NCBI GenBank assembly: GCA_017469795.1
Contig: JAFUFT010000024.1
Location: 1-47,019 of the forward strand
DNA length: 47,019 nt
Origin: Oscillospiraceae bacterium
Lineage (GTDB): Bacteria; Bacillota; Clostridia; Oscillospirales; Oscillospiraceae
Direction of reading: 5' to 3'
In this document: piece by piece, positions 16,337 through 24,695 of the stretch
How the letters are laid out: every line of letters begins with the position of its first letter
Numbering within the stretch: position 1 is the first letter of the stretch
The notes under the pieces: model-generated
Seen by the model: only the letters and a program-made list of their open reading frames with translations
What the model was told of the DNA's origin: nothing
Database searches by the model: none
Made by a program: the position numbers and the translations under genes

Positions 16337-18394
16337 ATGGGCAAAAAATACAGCCATATCATGGCGCCGCTGAAGATCGGCAACGTGATCCTGAAGAGCC
16401 GGTTCCTCTCCGCCAATGCGCTGCCCCACTTTCTGCAGGGGCCGGAGCTGTACCCCTCCGACGCGGTGGTGGACTATTTAATCAACATCGCGAAAAACGG
16501 CGCAGCGATCATCACCATCGGCGACTGGACCAACCTCAAACAGCGGGAGGGCTTCGGCGACGGTTGCCATTTCCCTATGTGGGACACCCGGGATCCGGCA
16601 CTGGAAAACGCTCTGACTCTGATGGTGGATCAGCTTCACTTTTACGGGTCCAAGGTCTCCATCGCCACACATCTTCCTGCCCCGGAGGGCTATGGCGTCT
16701 ATGACGGGGAGCCGGCCGGCGGCATGCCCCAGCTGAGCCCGGCGGAGATGGAGGAAATGATGGAGGAAATGGCGGAAATGATGGGCGGCGACGGAGCGCC
16801 CATGCCCTTCGGACCGCCTCCCGGCGGCAGAGGCGCGCCCATCAAGGCCATGGGCCTGCCCCAGATGCAGGAATACTGCGATACGCTGATCAAGAAACTG
16901 AAATATTATGTAAACTGCGGCTATGATATGTGTTCTATTCATGCTTCCTACGGCGCCACACTCCTGAGCAAGTTCCTGTCGCCCAAGTACAACAAACGCA
17001 CCGACGAATTCGGCGGCTCCATGGAAAACCGGGCCAAGTTCCCCGTTATGGTGGCCAAGGCGGTGAAGAAAGCCTTCGGCCAGGACTTCCTGGTGGAGAT
17101 GCAGGTCTCGGGAGAAGAGGAAGGCGGCATCACCGTGGAGGACATCGTGGAATTCGCCAAGCTGGCGGAGGGATCCATCGACATTCTCCAGCTCCGGGCG
17201 GGAGACGGCGATCTGGCCCATCCTACGGGCTTCAACTCCAAACCCCATGACCCGCTGACCCTTCGTTTTGCCGAGGCCATCAAAAAGAGTGGCGCGAAGA
17301 TCGTCACGGCGCCCATTGGAGGATTCCAGGATCTGGACGATATCGAGTCCTACATTGCCGAGGGCAAGACCGATATGATCGGTGTGGGCCGGGCGTTTAT
17401 CTGCGACAGCCGCTACGGGGAGAAGATCGCTCAGGGACGGGGCGACGACGTGGTTCCCTGCGTCCGCTGCAACCGCTGCCACGGATTGGGCATGCAGGGT
17501 CCGTGGAAATCGGTATGTACGGTCAACCCGGAGGTTGGGATCCAGCACCGGCTCCATGCGCTGGTTCAGCCCAGCACCGGCGGCAAAAAGGTCGCGGTCA
17601 TCGGAGGCGGTCCGGCGGGCATGCGCGCTGCGCTGTATCTCAAGGAGCGTGGCCACAGTGTAACGCTCTTCGAGAAAACCGGAAAGCTGGGCGGCCAGCT
17701 GATCCATGCGGATTATTCCAGCTTCAAGTGGCCTCTGCGGGACTATAAGGATTATCTCATCGCGCAGCTGGAGAAATGCCGGGTCGAAGTCCGGCTGAAC
17801 ACCGCCGCCACCCCGGAAATGATCCGGGCAGAGGGCTTTGACGCAGTGATCGCGGCCATGGGCGCCGCACCGAAGCTGCCGCCGGTTCCTGGGCTTACGG
17901 ATGATTCCGGCAAGGCCGTCGAAGGCGTCTACGATCCCATCGAGGTCTACGGCAGAGAGCAGGAGCTGGGCAAAAAAGTGGTGGTGATCGGCGGCGGAGA
18001 GATCGGCATGGAGACGGCCATGTATCTGGCGGAAAACGGCCATGAGGTCACCATTCTCTCCCGGCAGCGGAAATTCGCCGCGGATGCGGACCGGGTCCAC
18101 TACTATTCCATGTTCGCCGACGCCTGGAGCAAGATGGACAATCTCACACCCGTCAAGCGTGCTACCACGACGGCTGCGGCGCCTGGACAGGTAACTTATA
18201 CCGACAAGAACGGGGAGAGCCACACGATCTCCTGCGATTCCATCGTGGCCTGCGGCGGCATGGCGCCGGCGCAGGAGGAGGCGCTGACCTTTGCGGACGC
18301 GGCGGACACCTTCCTCATCATCGGCGATAACGAGACCACCGGGAATGTGATGACCGCTACCCGCAGCGCCTTTGCGGCGGCCATGCGGATCTGA
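16337..18394 (+). CDS. OYE-family FMN/FAD/iron-sulfur reductase 1
   Basis: A 685-residue oxidoreductase of the 2,4-dienoyl-CoA reductase/BaiCD-BaiH type. It has an OYE TIM barrel with FMN (about 5-360), a 4Fe-4S site (C375, C378, C381, C394), an FAD Rossmann motif GGGPAG (423-428) and a second nucleotide site VVVIGGGEIGMETA. It should pass electrons from NAD(P)H to an unsaturated substrate in the cytoplasm. Odd features: an inserted segment (about 130-172) rich in Met/Glu, then Gly/Pro, and an active-site loop IHASYG (201-206) instead of the usual H-x-x-N/H-G-Y. The gene is monocistronic. Possible substrates are enoates, steroids, bile acids or plant phenolics; the sequence does not decide. 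Confidence 0.9.
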   Translation: MGKKYSHIMAPLKIGNVILKSRFLSANALPHFLQGPELYPSDAVVDYLINIAKNGAAIITIGDWTNLKQREGFGDGCHFPMWDTRDPALENALTLMVDQLHFYGSKVSIATHLPAPEGYGVYDGEPAGGMPQLSPAEMEEMMEEMAEMMGGDGAPMPFGPPPGGRGAPIKAMGLPQMQEYCDTLIKKLKYYVNCGYDMCSIHASYGATLLSKFLSPKYNKRTDEFGGSMENRAKFPVMVAKAVKKAFGQDFLVEMQVSGEEEGGITVEDIVEFAKLAEGSIDILQLRAGDGDLAHPTGFNSKPHDPLTLRFAEAIKKSGAKIVTAPIGGFQDLDDIESYIAEGKTDMIGVGRAFICDSRYGEKIAQGRGDDVVPCVRCNRCHGLGMQGPWKSVCTVNPEVGIQHRLHALVQPSTGGKKVAVIGGGPAGMRAALYLKERGHSVTLFEKTGKLGGQLIHADYSSFKWPLRDYKDYLIAQLEKCRVEVRLNTAATPEMIRAEGFDAVIAAMGAAPKLPPVPGLTDDSGKAVEGVYDPIEVYGREQELGKKVVVIGGGEIGMETAMYLAENGHEVTILSRQRKFAADADRVHYYSMFADAWSKMDNLTPVKRATTTAAAPGQVTYTDKNGESHTISCDSIVACGGMAPAQEEALTFADAADTFLIIGDNETTGNVMTATRSAFAAAMRI

Positions 18395-18412
18395 AAGCGC
18401 AAATCAACCGGA

Positions 18413-18446
18413 AATTGTCGGGATGCCGTAGGGCATCCCGACAATT
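18413..18446 (+). terminator. Terminator after OYE 1
   Basis: AATTGTCGGGATGCC pairs with its complement around GTA, giving a strong stem followed by TCTAAAA; the T-run is short. Confidence 0.7.
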
Positions 18447-18491
18447 CTAAAAAAAAGATACTTACGGTGAGAAAATTGATACGGACGCTGC

Positions 18492-18523
18492 AAAAACCTT
18501 CCCTTGCATCAGGGAAGGTTTTT
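18492..18523 (+). terminator. Second terminator, overlaps next promoter
   Basis: AAAAACCTTCCCT and its perfect complement form a 13-bp hairpin ending in TTTTT. The loop contains the -35 box of the next promoter. Confidence 0.75.
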
Positions 18524-18532
18524 CGTTACAAT
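18504..18532 (+). promoter_or_regulatory. Promoter of lipoprotein 2
   Basis: TTGCAT (18504-18509, at the hairpin loop), a 17-bp spacer formed by the hairpin's 3' arm, and TACAAT (18527-18532). The start codon is 36 bp on. Confidence 0.7.
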
Positions 18533-18568
18533 GCAGGTAGATTCCAAAACACTGAAGGAGGAAAAACA

Positions 18569-20299
18569 ATGAAAAAAGTATTGGCAATTCTATTGGCAAT
18601 GGCCATGCTTCTGGCGCTGACCGCCTGCGGCGGCGCGGCAGGTTCCTCGGCTCCCACTGCGGAGGCTTCCGTTTCTGAGGCCGCTCCTGCCGAGGAGGCC
18701 GCTGCCGCCGAAGAAGTTGCTCCTGCCGAAGAGGCCGCTGCCGCCGAGGAGGCTGCCCCCGCTGAGGAGGCCGCATCCGCTGAAGAGGCTGAGGCTCCCG
18801 CGGAGCCTGTCAACACCGTGGAATACCCGCTGGAGGGCGAACCGAGCTTCACCTTCACGGTTATCATGCGGAACAACGTGCTGGCCATGCTGGGGGATGA
18901 CGACTTCTCCGTGACCTCCGCCTATCAGGGCCTGTGCGAGGGGACCGGCTGCGATATCACCTTCAACGCGCTGGGCGAAGCCACCGCGTATGAGAAGGTC
19001 AACATCAGCCTGGCCTCCGGAGATATGACCGACTTCACGGTCAATATCGGTTCCTATGCCTGGAACATGACCGGCGCCGTGGAGGAGGGCATCCTGTTCG
19101 ACTTCACGCCCTATCTGGAAGAGTGCGCCCCCAACTACAAGGCGCTGCTGGACACCGATGAGGACATCGCTGCCGCGGCCACCAATCCCGACGGCACTGT
19201 GACCATGTTTGTTTCCCAGGCGGCTCCCGTTCAGGACAAGGGCATCGTCATCCGGCAGGACTGGCTGGACGATCTGAAGATGGACAAGCCCACCAACCGG
19301 GAGGATCTGGAGGAAGTGCTCAAAGCCTTCCAGTCTGAGAAGGGCGCCACCATGCCGATCCTGACCAACTCCGGCCTGGAGACCGGCCTGAGCCATTCCT
19401 TCAACGTCAGCTTCGCCGGACTCAACGGCATCAACTATCAGCTGACCGAGCCCAACGGCAAGGAGGTCGTGGCCAACTTCGCATCTGAAAACTTTATCGA
19501 CTACATCATGTACCTCAACCATCTGTACGACGAGGGCCTGATCATCGACGACTTCATGTCCACCGGCCGTGAGCAGGGCAACTGGGAGACCTCTTTCTAC
19601 AGCGGCAAGTGCGGCGTCTGGGCTGACGGCTACCGGGAACTCGACCCGCAGAACCGCGCCAATGCGGAGGATCCCAACTACCGTCTGTCCCCCATGGCGC
19701 TGACCGACTATGAGTGCCATGTGTCCGATGTTTCCACCGCCTCCATGAACGGCCAGGTGTTCCTGACCTCCGCCTGCGAGGACATCGAGGACGCCATGAA
19801 GGTCATGAACTGGTGCTACACCGAAGAGGGTATCCGCAACGGTCTGTACGGCATGGAAGGTGACGGCTACATTGTGGAGGACGGCAAGGTCCAGCTCACC
19901 GACAACATCCTCAACAACCCCAACGGCTGGTCTGTCAACAATGCGCTGAACTGGTACGGCGCCCAGCAGTGGCTGCCCACCTGCGCCAGCATGGAGTACT
20001 ACAGCCTGATCTGCGCGCCGGAGTCCTATGAGGGCCTGGAATTCTGGACAGAGGCCTACGGCGACAAGAGCATGAAGCTGCCCTCCGCGGTTGCGCTTTC
20101 TGCCGACGACACGACCGAGTATTACTCCCTGGCCTCTGACGTTTTGACCCTGTTCTCTGAGAGCGCCATCAAGGTGGTTACCGGACAGCTGGATGAAGAC
20201 GGCTACCGGAAGGTCATTGAGGACGCCCGGGGCATGGGCCTGGATCGGATGACCGAGCTGTACCAGGCGGCTTACGACAAATATCTGGAAGAAAACTGA
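18569..20299 (+). CDS. Extracellular solute-binding lipoprotein 2
   Basis: A 576-residue lipoprotein. The signal peptide ends in LALTAC with C20 as the lipidation site. Residues about 25-82 are a repetitive Ala/Glu/Pro linker made of near-copies of APAEEAAAAEE. The mature domain has solute-binding features shared with lipoprotein 1 (IRQDWLDDLKMDKP, EVLKAFQSEKG, NWCYTEEGI). No transporter genes adjoin it. The ATG at 18569 follows GAAGGAGG; the longer frame from 18467 crosses the terminator and promoter and is not used. The two paralogs lie about 8 kb apart, which suggests an older duplication. Confidence 0.87.
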   Translation: MKKVLAILLAMAMLLALTACGGAAGSSAPTAEASVSEAAPAEEAAAAEEVAPAEEAAAAEEAAPAEEAASAEEAEAPAEPVNTVEYPLEGEPSFTFTVIMRNNVLAMLGDDDFSVTSAYQGLCEGTGCDITFNALGEATAYEKVNISLASGDMTDFTVNIGSYAWNMTGAVEEGILFDFTPYLEECAPNYKALLDTDEDIAAAATNPDGTVTMFVSQAAPVQDKGIVIRQDWLDDLKMDKPTNREDLEEVLKAFQSEKGATMPILTNSGLETGLSHSFNVSFAGLNGINYQLTEPNGKEVVANFASENFIDYIMYLNHLYDEGLIIDDFMSTGREQGNWETSFYSGKCGVWADGYRELDPQNRANAEDPNYRLSPMALTDYECHVSDVSTASMNGQVFLTSACEDIEDAMKVMNWCYTEEGIRNGLYGMEGDGYIVEDGKVQLTDNILNNPNGWSVNNALNWYGAQQWLPTCASMEYYSLICAPESYEGLEFWTEAYGDKSMKLPSAVALSADDTTEYYSLASDVLTLFSESAIKVVTGQLDEDGYRKVIEDARGMGLDRMTELYQAAYDKYLEEN

Positions 20300-20310
20300 G
20301 TCTGAACGAC

Positions 20311-20345
20311 AGCCCGGTGCAGGGAAAACCTGCATCGGGCTTTTT
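20311..20345 (+). terminator. Terminator of lipoprotein 2
   Basis: AGCCCGGTGCAGG and CCTGCATCGGGCT form a 13-bp stem with one wobble, then TTTTT. Confidence 0.88.
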
Positions 20346-20392
20346 CTGCACGCTTCTTCCGATGTGCCTTTTGGAAAAAACACCGGAAATGC

Positions 20393-20421
20393 TTTACAAG
20401 CCAACGGTTTTGACATAAAAT
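20393..20421 (+). promoter_or_regulatory. Promoter of Mrp operon
   Basis: TTTACA (20393-20398), a 17-bp spacer and TAAAAT (20416-20421). It is the only good promoter seen before the ten-gene operon. Confidence 0.75.
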
Positions 20422-20478
20422 CAGAACAGATGAACGCAGCTGCCCGGAGGCGGCATGCGCGGGAGGAGGGCGGATCGG

Positions 20479-20937
20479 ATGCTGGTATTGTTGATGATTC
20501 TATGGCTGCTGCTGTGGGGCAGGATAACCTGGGAGATCCTGGGGATCGGACTGCTGATCTCCCTGGCGGTGTGGCTGTTTGCCGTTCGGGCGCTGAAGTA
20601 CCCCTGGCGCAGGGAGTTGAGAGCCGTAAAGTGTGTGCCGCTGGCGCTGCTCTACGGGCTGAATCTGCTCTGGGAAACGCTGAAGGCGGCGACGCTGGTT
20701 GCGGCGCTGGCGCTGAAGCCCGGGGCGAATCCGGAACCCGTGCTGGTGGAGTTCCATTCGGGGCTGCGGCGGGATGCGCTGAACGTGATCCTGGCTAACT
20801 CCATTACCCTGACGCCCGGAACCATCACGGTGTTCCAGGACCACGACCGGTTTGTGATCCATGCCCTCCGGCGGGAATATGCCGAGGGAATTGAGGAATC
20901 ATCGTTTATCCGTCTGTTGAGGAGGTTTCCGCAATGA
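20479..20937 (+). CDS. mrpE: Mrp antiporter subunit E
   Basis: A 152-residue membrane protein of the MrpE/MnhE family, with two or three N-terminal helices and a soluble C-terminal domain carrying the conserved NSITLTPGTITV and HAL motifs. It is a small accessory subunit of the Na+(K+)/H+ antiporter. The ATG at 20479 has GGAGGAGG 9 nt upstream; an in-frame ATG at 20455 with GGAGG 4 nt upstream is possible. First gene of the operon; it overlaps mrpF by 4 bp. Confidence 0.92.
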   Translation: MLVLLMILWLLLWGRITWEILGIGLLISLAVWLFAVRALKYPWRRELRAVKCVPLALLYGLNLLWETLKAATLVAALALKPGANPEPVLVEFHSGLRRDALNVILANSITLTPGTITVFQDHDRFVIHALRREYAEGIEESSFIRLLRRFPQ

Positions 20938-21263
20938 CCATTGAACAGGCTTATCAGACGCTCTATACTGCGGCGCTGCTGGTGATTGCAGTGCTGCTGG
21001 CGGTCATGCTGGTCCGCTGTGCCCGGGAGCCCGGGATCACGGACCGGGTCCTGTCCATCAATATGATCGGCACGCTGGTGACGGCAGGGATTGTGATCCT
21101 TTCCCAACTGCTGAAGGAAGGTTTTTTGGTGGATGTGGCGCTGATCTACACCATGATCAGCTTTGTCTCGATTCTGATTCTCGTCCGGGTTTACGTGCCG
21201 GAGAATCCCGAACGGAGGCCGTTTTGGCGGAAGGACGAGGAAGGAGATGAGAGAAATGGGTGA
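20934..21263 (+). CDS. mrpF: Mrp antiporter subunit F
   Basis: A 109-residue protein with three transmembrane helices. The conserved MrpF segment ITDRVLSINMIGT (35-47) and the acidic DVALIYTMISFV are present. A charged C-terminal tail follows (from about 88). It overlaps mrpE by 4 bp and mrpG by 8 bp, so translation is coupled. Confidence 0.92.
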   Translation: MTIEQAYQTLYTAALLVIAVLLAVMLVRCAREPGITDRVLSINMIGTLVTAGIVILSQLLKEGFLVDVALIYTMISFVSILILVRVYVPENPERRPFWRKDEEGDERNG

Positions 21264-21573
21264 ATGGATCCGATTCTGGATCACAGCAGTACTGCTTGCG
21301 GCAGGCATTGTGTATCTTGTGGCCGGTGTGGTGGGAAACTGCCGGTTCCGCTATGTGATGAACAGGGTCCACGCGGCAGGTCTTGGTGATACCATGGGAC
21401 TGTTTTTCACGGCGGCGGCGCTGGCGGTCAGCGCTGACGGAGCCGCTTCAGGGATCCGGCTGTTTCTCCCGCTGGTCTTCCTTTGGATCACGTCGCCGGT
21501 TTCCTCCCATTTCCTCAGTCAGATCGAGTATTTTACACAGAAAAACCTCTTCCGGCACATGGACCGGAGATAG
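21256..21573 (+). CDS. mrpG: Mrp antiporter subunit G
   Basis: A 105-residue protein with three helices and the MrpG-type motif RVHAAGLGDTMG. The ATG at 21256 is spaced 9 nt from GGAAGGAG; the ATG at 21247 touches that site and is less likely. MrpG is a small membrane subunit needed for assembly of the antiporter. Confidence 0.9.
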   Translation: MGEWIRFWITAVLLAAGIVYLVAGVVGNCRFRYVMNRVHAAGLGDTMGLFFTAAALAVSADGAASGIRLFLPLVFLWITSPVSSHFLSQIEYFTQKNLFRHMDRR

Positions 21574-21585
21574 GAGGGGAACGAT

Positions 21586-21852
21586 ATGGATGTTCTGGAA
21601 CTGTGCAGGATCGTCCTGCTGGCGCTGTTGTTGGGCTGCGCGGTAACGGTGAATCTGGCCAAAAGTCTGCTCCAGGCGGTGATCATCTTCATGGCGTACA
21701 GCTCGGTGATGTGCCTGCTGTGGATCCTGATGGAATCTCCGGATCTGGCCATTACGGAGGCGGCGGTCGGCGCCGGCGTCAGCGGAATGCTGTTTCTTTT
21801 GACGCTCAAGAAGCTCCATCAGATCGGCGGGAAAGACGGTGAGGAACTGTGA
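21586..21852 (+). CDS. DUF4040/MbhD-like Mrp subunit
   Basis: An 88-residue three-helix protein with the DUF4040 pattern NLAKSLLQAVIIFMAYSSVM followed by PDLAITEAAVGAG. In classical Mrp complexes this piece is the C-terminal part of MrpA; in archaeal membrane-bound hydrogenases it is the separate MbhD subunit. Here it is a stand-alone gene, as in group-2 and hydrogenase-like Mrp operons. It overlaps the following mrpB gene by 4 bp. Confidence 0.88.
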   Translation: MDVLELCRIVLLALLLGCAVTVNLAKSLLQAVIIFMAYSSVMCLLWILMESPDLAITEAAVGAGVSGMLFLLTLKKLHQIGGKDGEEL

Positions 21853-22793
21853 AGCGTACCTTTCAAAGCTGGCTGGAGGGGGATCTGGATCTGCTCTCGG
21901 AAATCCCGGACGCGGCGGAAGTCCGAAACCTCTCCCGGAGAAAGCTGAAGGATATCCATAAAGAGGAGCGCAGCAGGATCCGAGCGCTGCCGGTGACCCG
22001 CAGAGTCGCGCGCCTGGAGAGACGGGCGTTTCGGAGCTGGTACCGGATCCTGGCGGTCGGGTGCTGTATGGCGCTGCTGGGGGTATTTCTCTTTATGACG
22101 GCCCATGTGACCCGCTATGGGGAAGAAAACCCCAGAGCGTCGGAAGTGGCGGATCGATATCTCGCGCATGGCGTGGAGGAGACCGGCGCCATCAACGCGG
22201 TGGCGGGGATGATCCTGGACTACCGTGCCTTTGATACCCTGGGCGAGTCCCATGTACTGTTTACGGCGTTGATCTGCGTGATGGTGCTGCTGCAGCGGGA
22301 CAGCAAGAATATGCGGCCGGATTACGAGGACTATTTCCGGATCCGGCAGGAGTGGTACTACCCGACGGAACAGGATCCGATCCTCCGGCGGGTGGGCATG
22401 GTGCTCGGCCCAGGGATCCTGATGCTGGGATGCTATATCCTCCTGGGCGGACACCTGGGGCCCGGCGGCGGGTTCTCCGGCGGCGCTGTGCTGGGGACCG
22501 GACTGGTGATCCTGGCCTCCGCCTTGGGGGACGAGACGGTAGACCGAATCCTGACTGGAAAGAGATTCCGGTGGATCAGCTTCGTGGCGCTCTGCTTTTA
22601 CAGCCTTGCCAAAGGCTACGTCTTTTTCACCGGGGCAAACGGTCTGGAAAACCATATTCCCAAGGGAACGCCGGGGGCGATCCTCTCCGCGGGACTGATC
22701 CTGCCCCTGGACATTGCGGTGGGCCTTGTGGTGGGATGCACCATGTTCGGCTTTTACAGCCTCTTCCGCAGAGGCAGCATAGGAGGACAATGA
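21849..22793 (+). CDS. mrpB: MrpB-type subunit with MbhE-like segment
   Basis: A 314-residue protein with three parts: a highly charged N-terminus (1-70), an MbhE-like unit (about 72-155) with INAVAGMILDYRAFDTLGE, and the MnhB domain (about 185-310) with GGHLGPGGGFSGGAVLGTG and a hairpin of helices. MrpB alone is usually about 140 residues, so this is a fusion of the MbhE-like piece with MrpB plus an unusual cytoplasmic head. The start is GTG at 21849, overlapping the previous stop. RBS-like GTGAGG lies just upstream. Role: membrane subunit of the cation/proton antiporter. Confidence 0.88.
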   Translation: MKRTFQSWLEGDLDLLSEIPDAAEVRNLSRRKLKDIHKEERSRIRALPVTRRVARLERRAFRSWYRILAVGCCMALLGVFLFMTAHVTRYGEENPRASEVADRYLAHGVEETGAINAVAGMILDYRAFDTLGESHVLFTALICVMVLLQRDSKNMRPDYEDYFRIRQEWYYPTEQDPILRRVGMVLGPGILMLGCYILLGGHLGPGGGFSGGAVLGTGLVILASALGDETVDRILTGKRFRWISFVALCFYSLAKGYVFFTGANGLENHIPKGTPGAILSAGLILPLDIAVGLVVGCTMFGFYSLFRRGSIGGQ

Positions 22794-22794
22794 T

Positions 22795-23175
22795 ATGATC
22801 GAAGCGCTGCTTGCCAATTACGAGGAAGCCGTGGCAGTCATCCTGTTTGTCATCGGACTGAGCATGCTGCTGTTCCAGCGAAACCTGATCCGGAAGATCA
22901 TCGGTATGAACATCATGGATACCGGCTGCTTTCTGTTCCTGGCCAGTATGGGGTATATCGCTGGCCGGAAAGCCCCGATCATCGCGGACGGCGCTGCGGA
23001 CGCCTCCCGCTATATCAATCCCGTTCCGGCGGGCCTGGTGCTGACGGGCATTGTGGTCTCCGTGTCGGTGACGGCGGTGATGCTGTCTCTGTCGGTCCGG
23101 CTCTACCGCCGGTATCATACGCTGAACCTGGACGAGGTCTACCAGATGGCCAGAGATCATCAGGAGGACCGTTGA
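22795..23175 (+). CDS. mrpC: Mrp antiporter subunit C (NuoK-like)
   Basis: A 126-residue, three-helix homologue of complex I NuoK. The family motif normally written NPVPQALVLTAIVI appears as NPVPAGLVLTGIVV (residues 75-88). A charged tail follows. It starts 1 bp after mrpB and ends 1 bp before the next gene. Confidence 0.93.
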   Translation: MIEALLANYEEAVAVILFVIGLSMLLFQRNLIRKIIGMNIMDTGCFLFLASMGYIAGRKAPIIADGAADASRYINPVPAGLVLTGIVVSVSVTAVMLSLSVRLYRRYHTLNLDEVYQMARDHQEDR

Positions 23176-23176
23176 G

Positions 23177-24682
23177 ATGGAATTTGTTCGGAATTTTCCG
23201 CTGCTGACCATCATTCTGAGTCTGGTGTCCAGTGTGCTGTGTACGCTTCTGAGCGGAAGAGCCGCGAAGCGGTACACGGTGATTCTGGAAACCCTGCTGA
23301 TCCTGATGGCAGGGGCGGTGCTGGCATACACGATCCGCAGCGGAACGTCCTTTACCTATGTGATGGGAGAGTTCCCGGCGCCCTGGGGCAATGAGATCCG
23401 GGCGGGAGTGCTGGAGGCGCTGATGGCGGTGATGCTGCTGACGGTCCTGCTGTGCGGCGTCCAGGGAGGATGGCGCTTTCTGGAGCTGGATGTGGAACAG
23501 AGCAAGCATAATCTCTATTTCTCCCTGGTGAATCTGTTTACCGCCGCGCTGATGGCGCTCATCTGGACCAACGACATCTTTACCGGATATGTATTTCTGG
23601 AGATTATGACGCTGGCCTCCTGCGGCCTGATTGTGGCCCGGGAGATTGGGCGGACAACGCTGGCAGCGGTCCGGTATATGATCCTGAACCTGCTGGGCTC
23701 CGGCCTGTTTCTGCTCGGGGTCGTGATGCTCTACAATCTGACGGGCCATCTGCTGATGGTCCCTATGGCCGGAGCGGTGTCGGAGCTGGTAGAGGAGGGG
23801 GCGCAAATGCCTCTGACCTTTTCTCTTGCGATGATCACCATCGGCCTCGGGATCAAGAGCGGCATGTTCCCGTTCTACTTCTGGATGCCGGACACCTACG
23901 GCGCATCCACGGCCACGTCCGCTGTGATCCTGTCCTCGCTGGTGTCCAAGGCGTATATCTTTCTGCTGTTTAAGATCCTGTTCCGGGCGATCGGTGCGGA
24001 GGTCTATGTAGCGCTGCCGATCCGGGCGATCCTTCTTCTGCTGGGCGTGCTGGGGATGGCGGCTGGTTCCGTTTCCGCCATCCGGTCGGGGAGCCTGAAC
24101 CGGATGGTGGCCTATTCCTCTGCCGCGCAGATCGGATATATCTTTATGGGCCTCGGTCTTGGGACGGAGGCGGGGTTCACCGCCGCCCTGTTCCAGATCC
24201 TTGCCCATGCGGTGACAAAATCGCTGCTTTTCCTGACCACGCCCAGACTGTCGCTGGTCTCCGGGGACAGCATGTTGTTCCAGCGGATCCAGGGCAGCGG
24301 CCGACGGGCAAAGGACGCGGGTGTATTCTTCACCGTTGCCGCGCTGTCTATGGTGGGCATCCCCGTATTCGCAGGGTTTTCCGCCAAACTGTTATTCGCT
24401 GTGGCGGCGGTGGAGACGGGACGCCCATGGGTGATCCTTGCGGTCATGGCCGCGCTGGGTGTGAGTTCGGTGCTCAATGTACTGTATTTTATCCGGACTG
24501 TGATCCGGATCTATGCCAAGCCTCAGGATGCAGGGCCGGAGGAACCGTACCCTGTGCCGAAGGAGCTGCGCCGGCAATACCGGGTCTCGGCTGCTGTCCT
24601 GACCGGGCTGAACCTGTTTTTGGGGCTGTTTTCCTGGGTGACGGCGAATCTGATCCGGCAGGGACTTTCCATGTTTGGATAA
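23177..24682 (+). CDS. MrpD/NuoN-type proton-channel subunit 1
   Basis: A 501-residue antiporter-like membrane protein with about 14 helices. The residues needed for proton transfer in this family are present: the TM5 Glu (E142 in FLEIM), the TM7 Lys (K227 in GIKSGMFPFYFWMPD) and the TM8 Lys (K258 in SSLVSK). It is the first of four such subunits in the operon. By position after mrpC it corresponds to MrpD. Confidence 0.92.
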   Translation: MEFVRNFPLLTIILSLVSSVLCTLLSGRAAKRYTVILETLLILMAGAVLAYTIRSGTSFTYVMGEFPAPWGNEIRAGVLEALMAVMLLTVLLCGVQGGWRFLELDVEQSKHNLYFSLVNLFTAALMALIWTNDIFTGYVFLEIMTLASCGLIVAREIGRTTLAAVRYMILNLLGSGLFLLGVVMLYNLTGHLLMVPMAGAVSELVEEGAQMPLTFSLAMITIGLGIKSGMFPFYFWMPDTYGASTATSAVILSSLVSKAYIFLLFKILFRAIGAEVYVALPIRAILLLLGVLGMAAGSVSAIRSGSLNRMVAYSSAAQIGYIFMGLGLGTEAGFTAALFQILAHAVTKSLLFLTTPRLSLVSGDSMLFQRIQGSGRRAKDAGVFFTVAALSMVGIPVFAGFSAKLLFAVAAVETGRPWVILAVMAALGVSSVLNVLYFIRTVIRIYAKPQDAGPEEPYPVPKELRRQYRVSAAVLTGLNLFLGLFSWVTANLIRQGLSMFG

Positions 24683-24695
24683 GGGGGGAGAGAAT

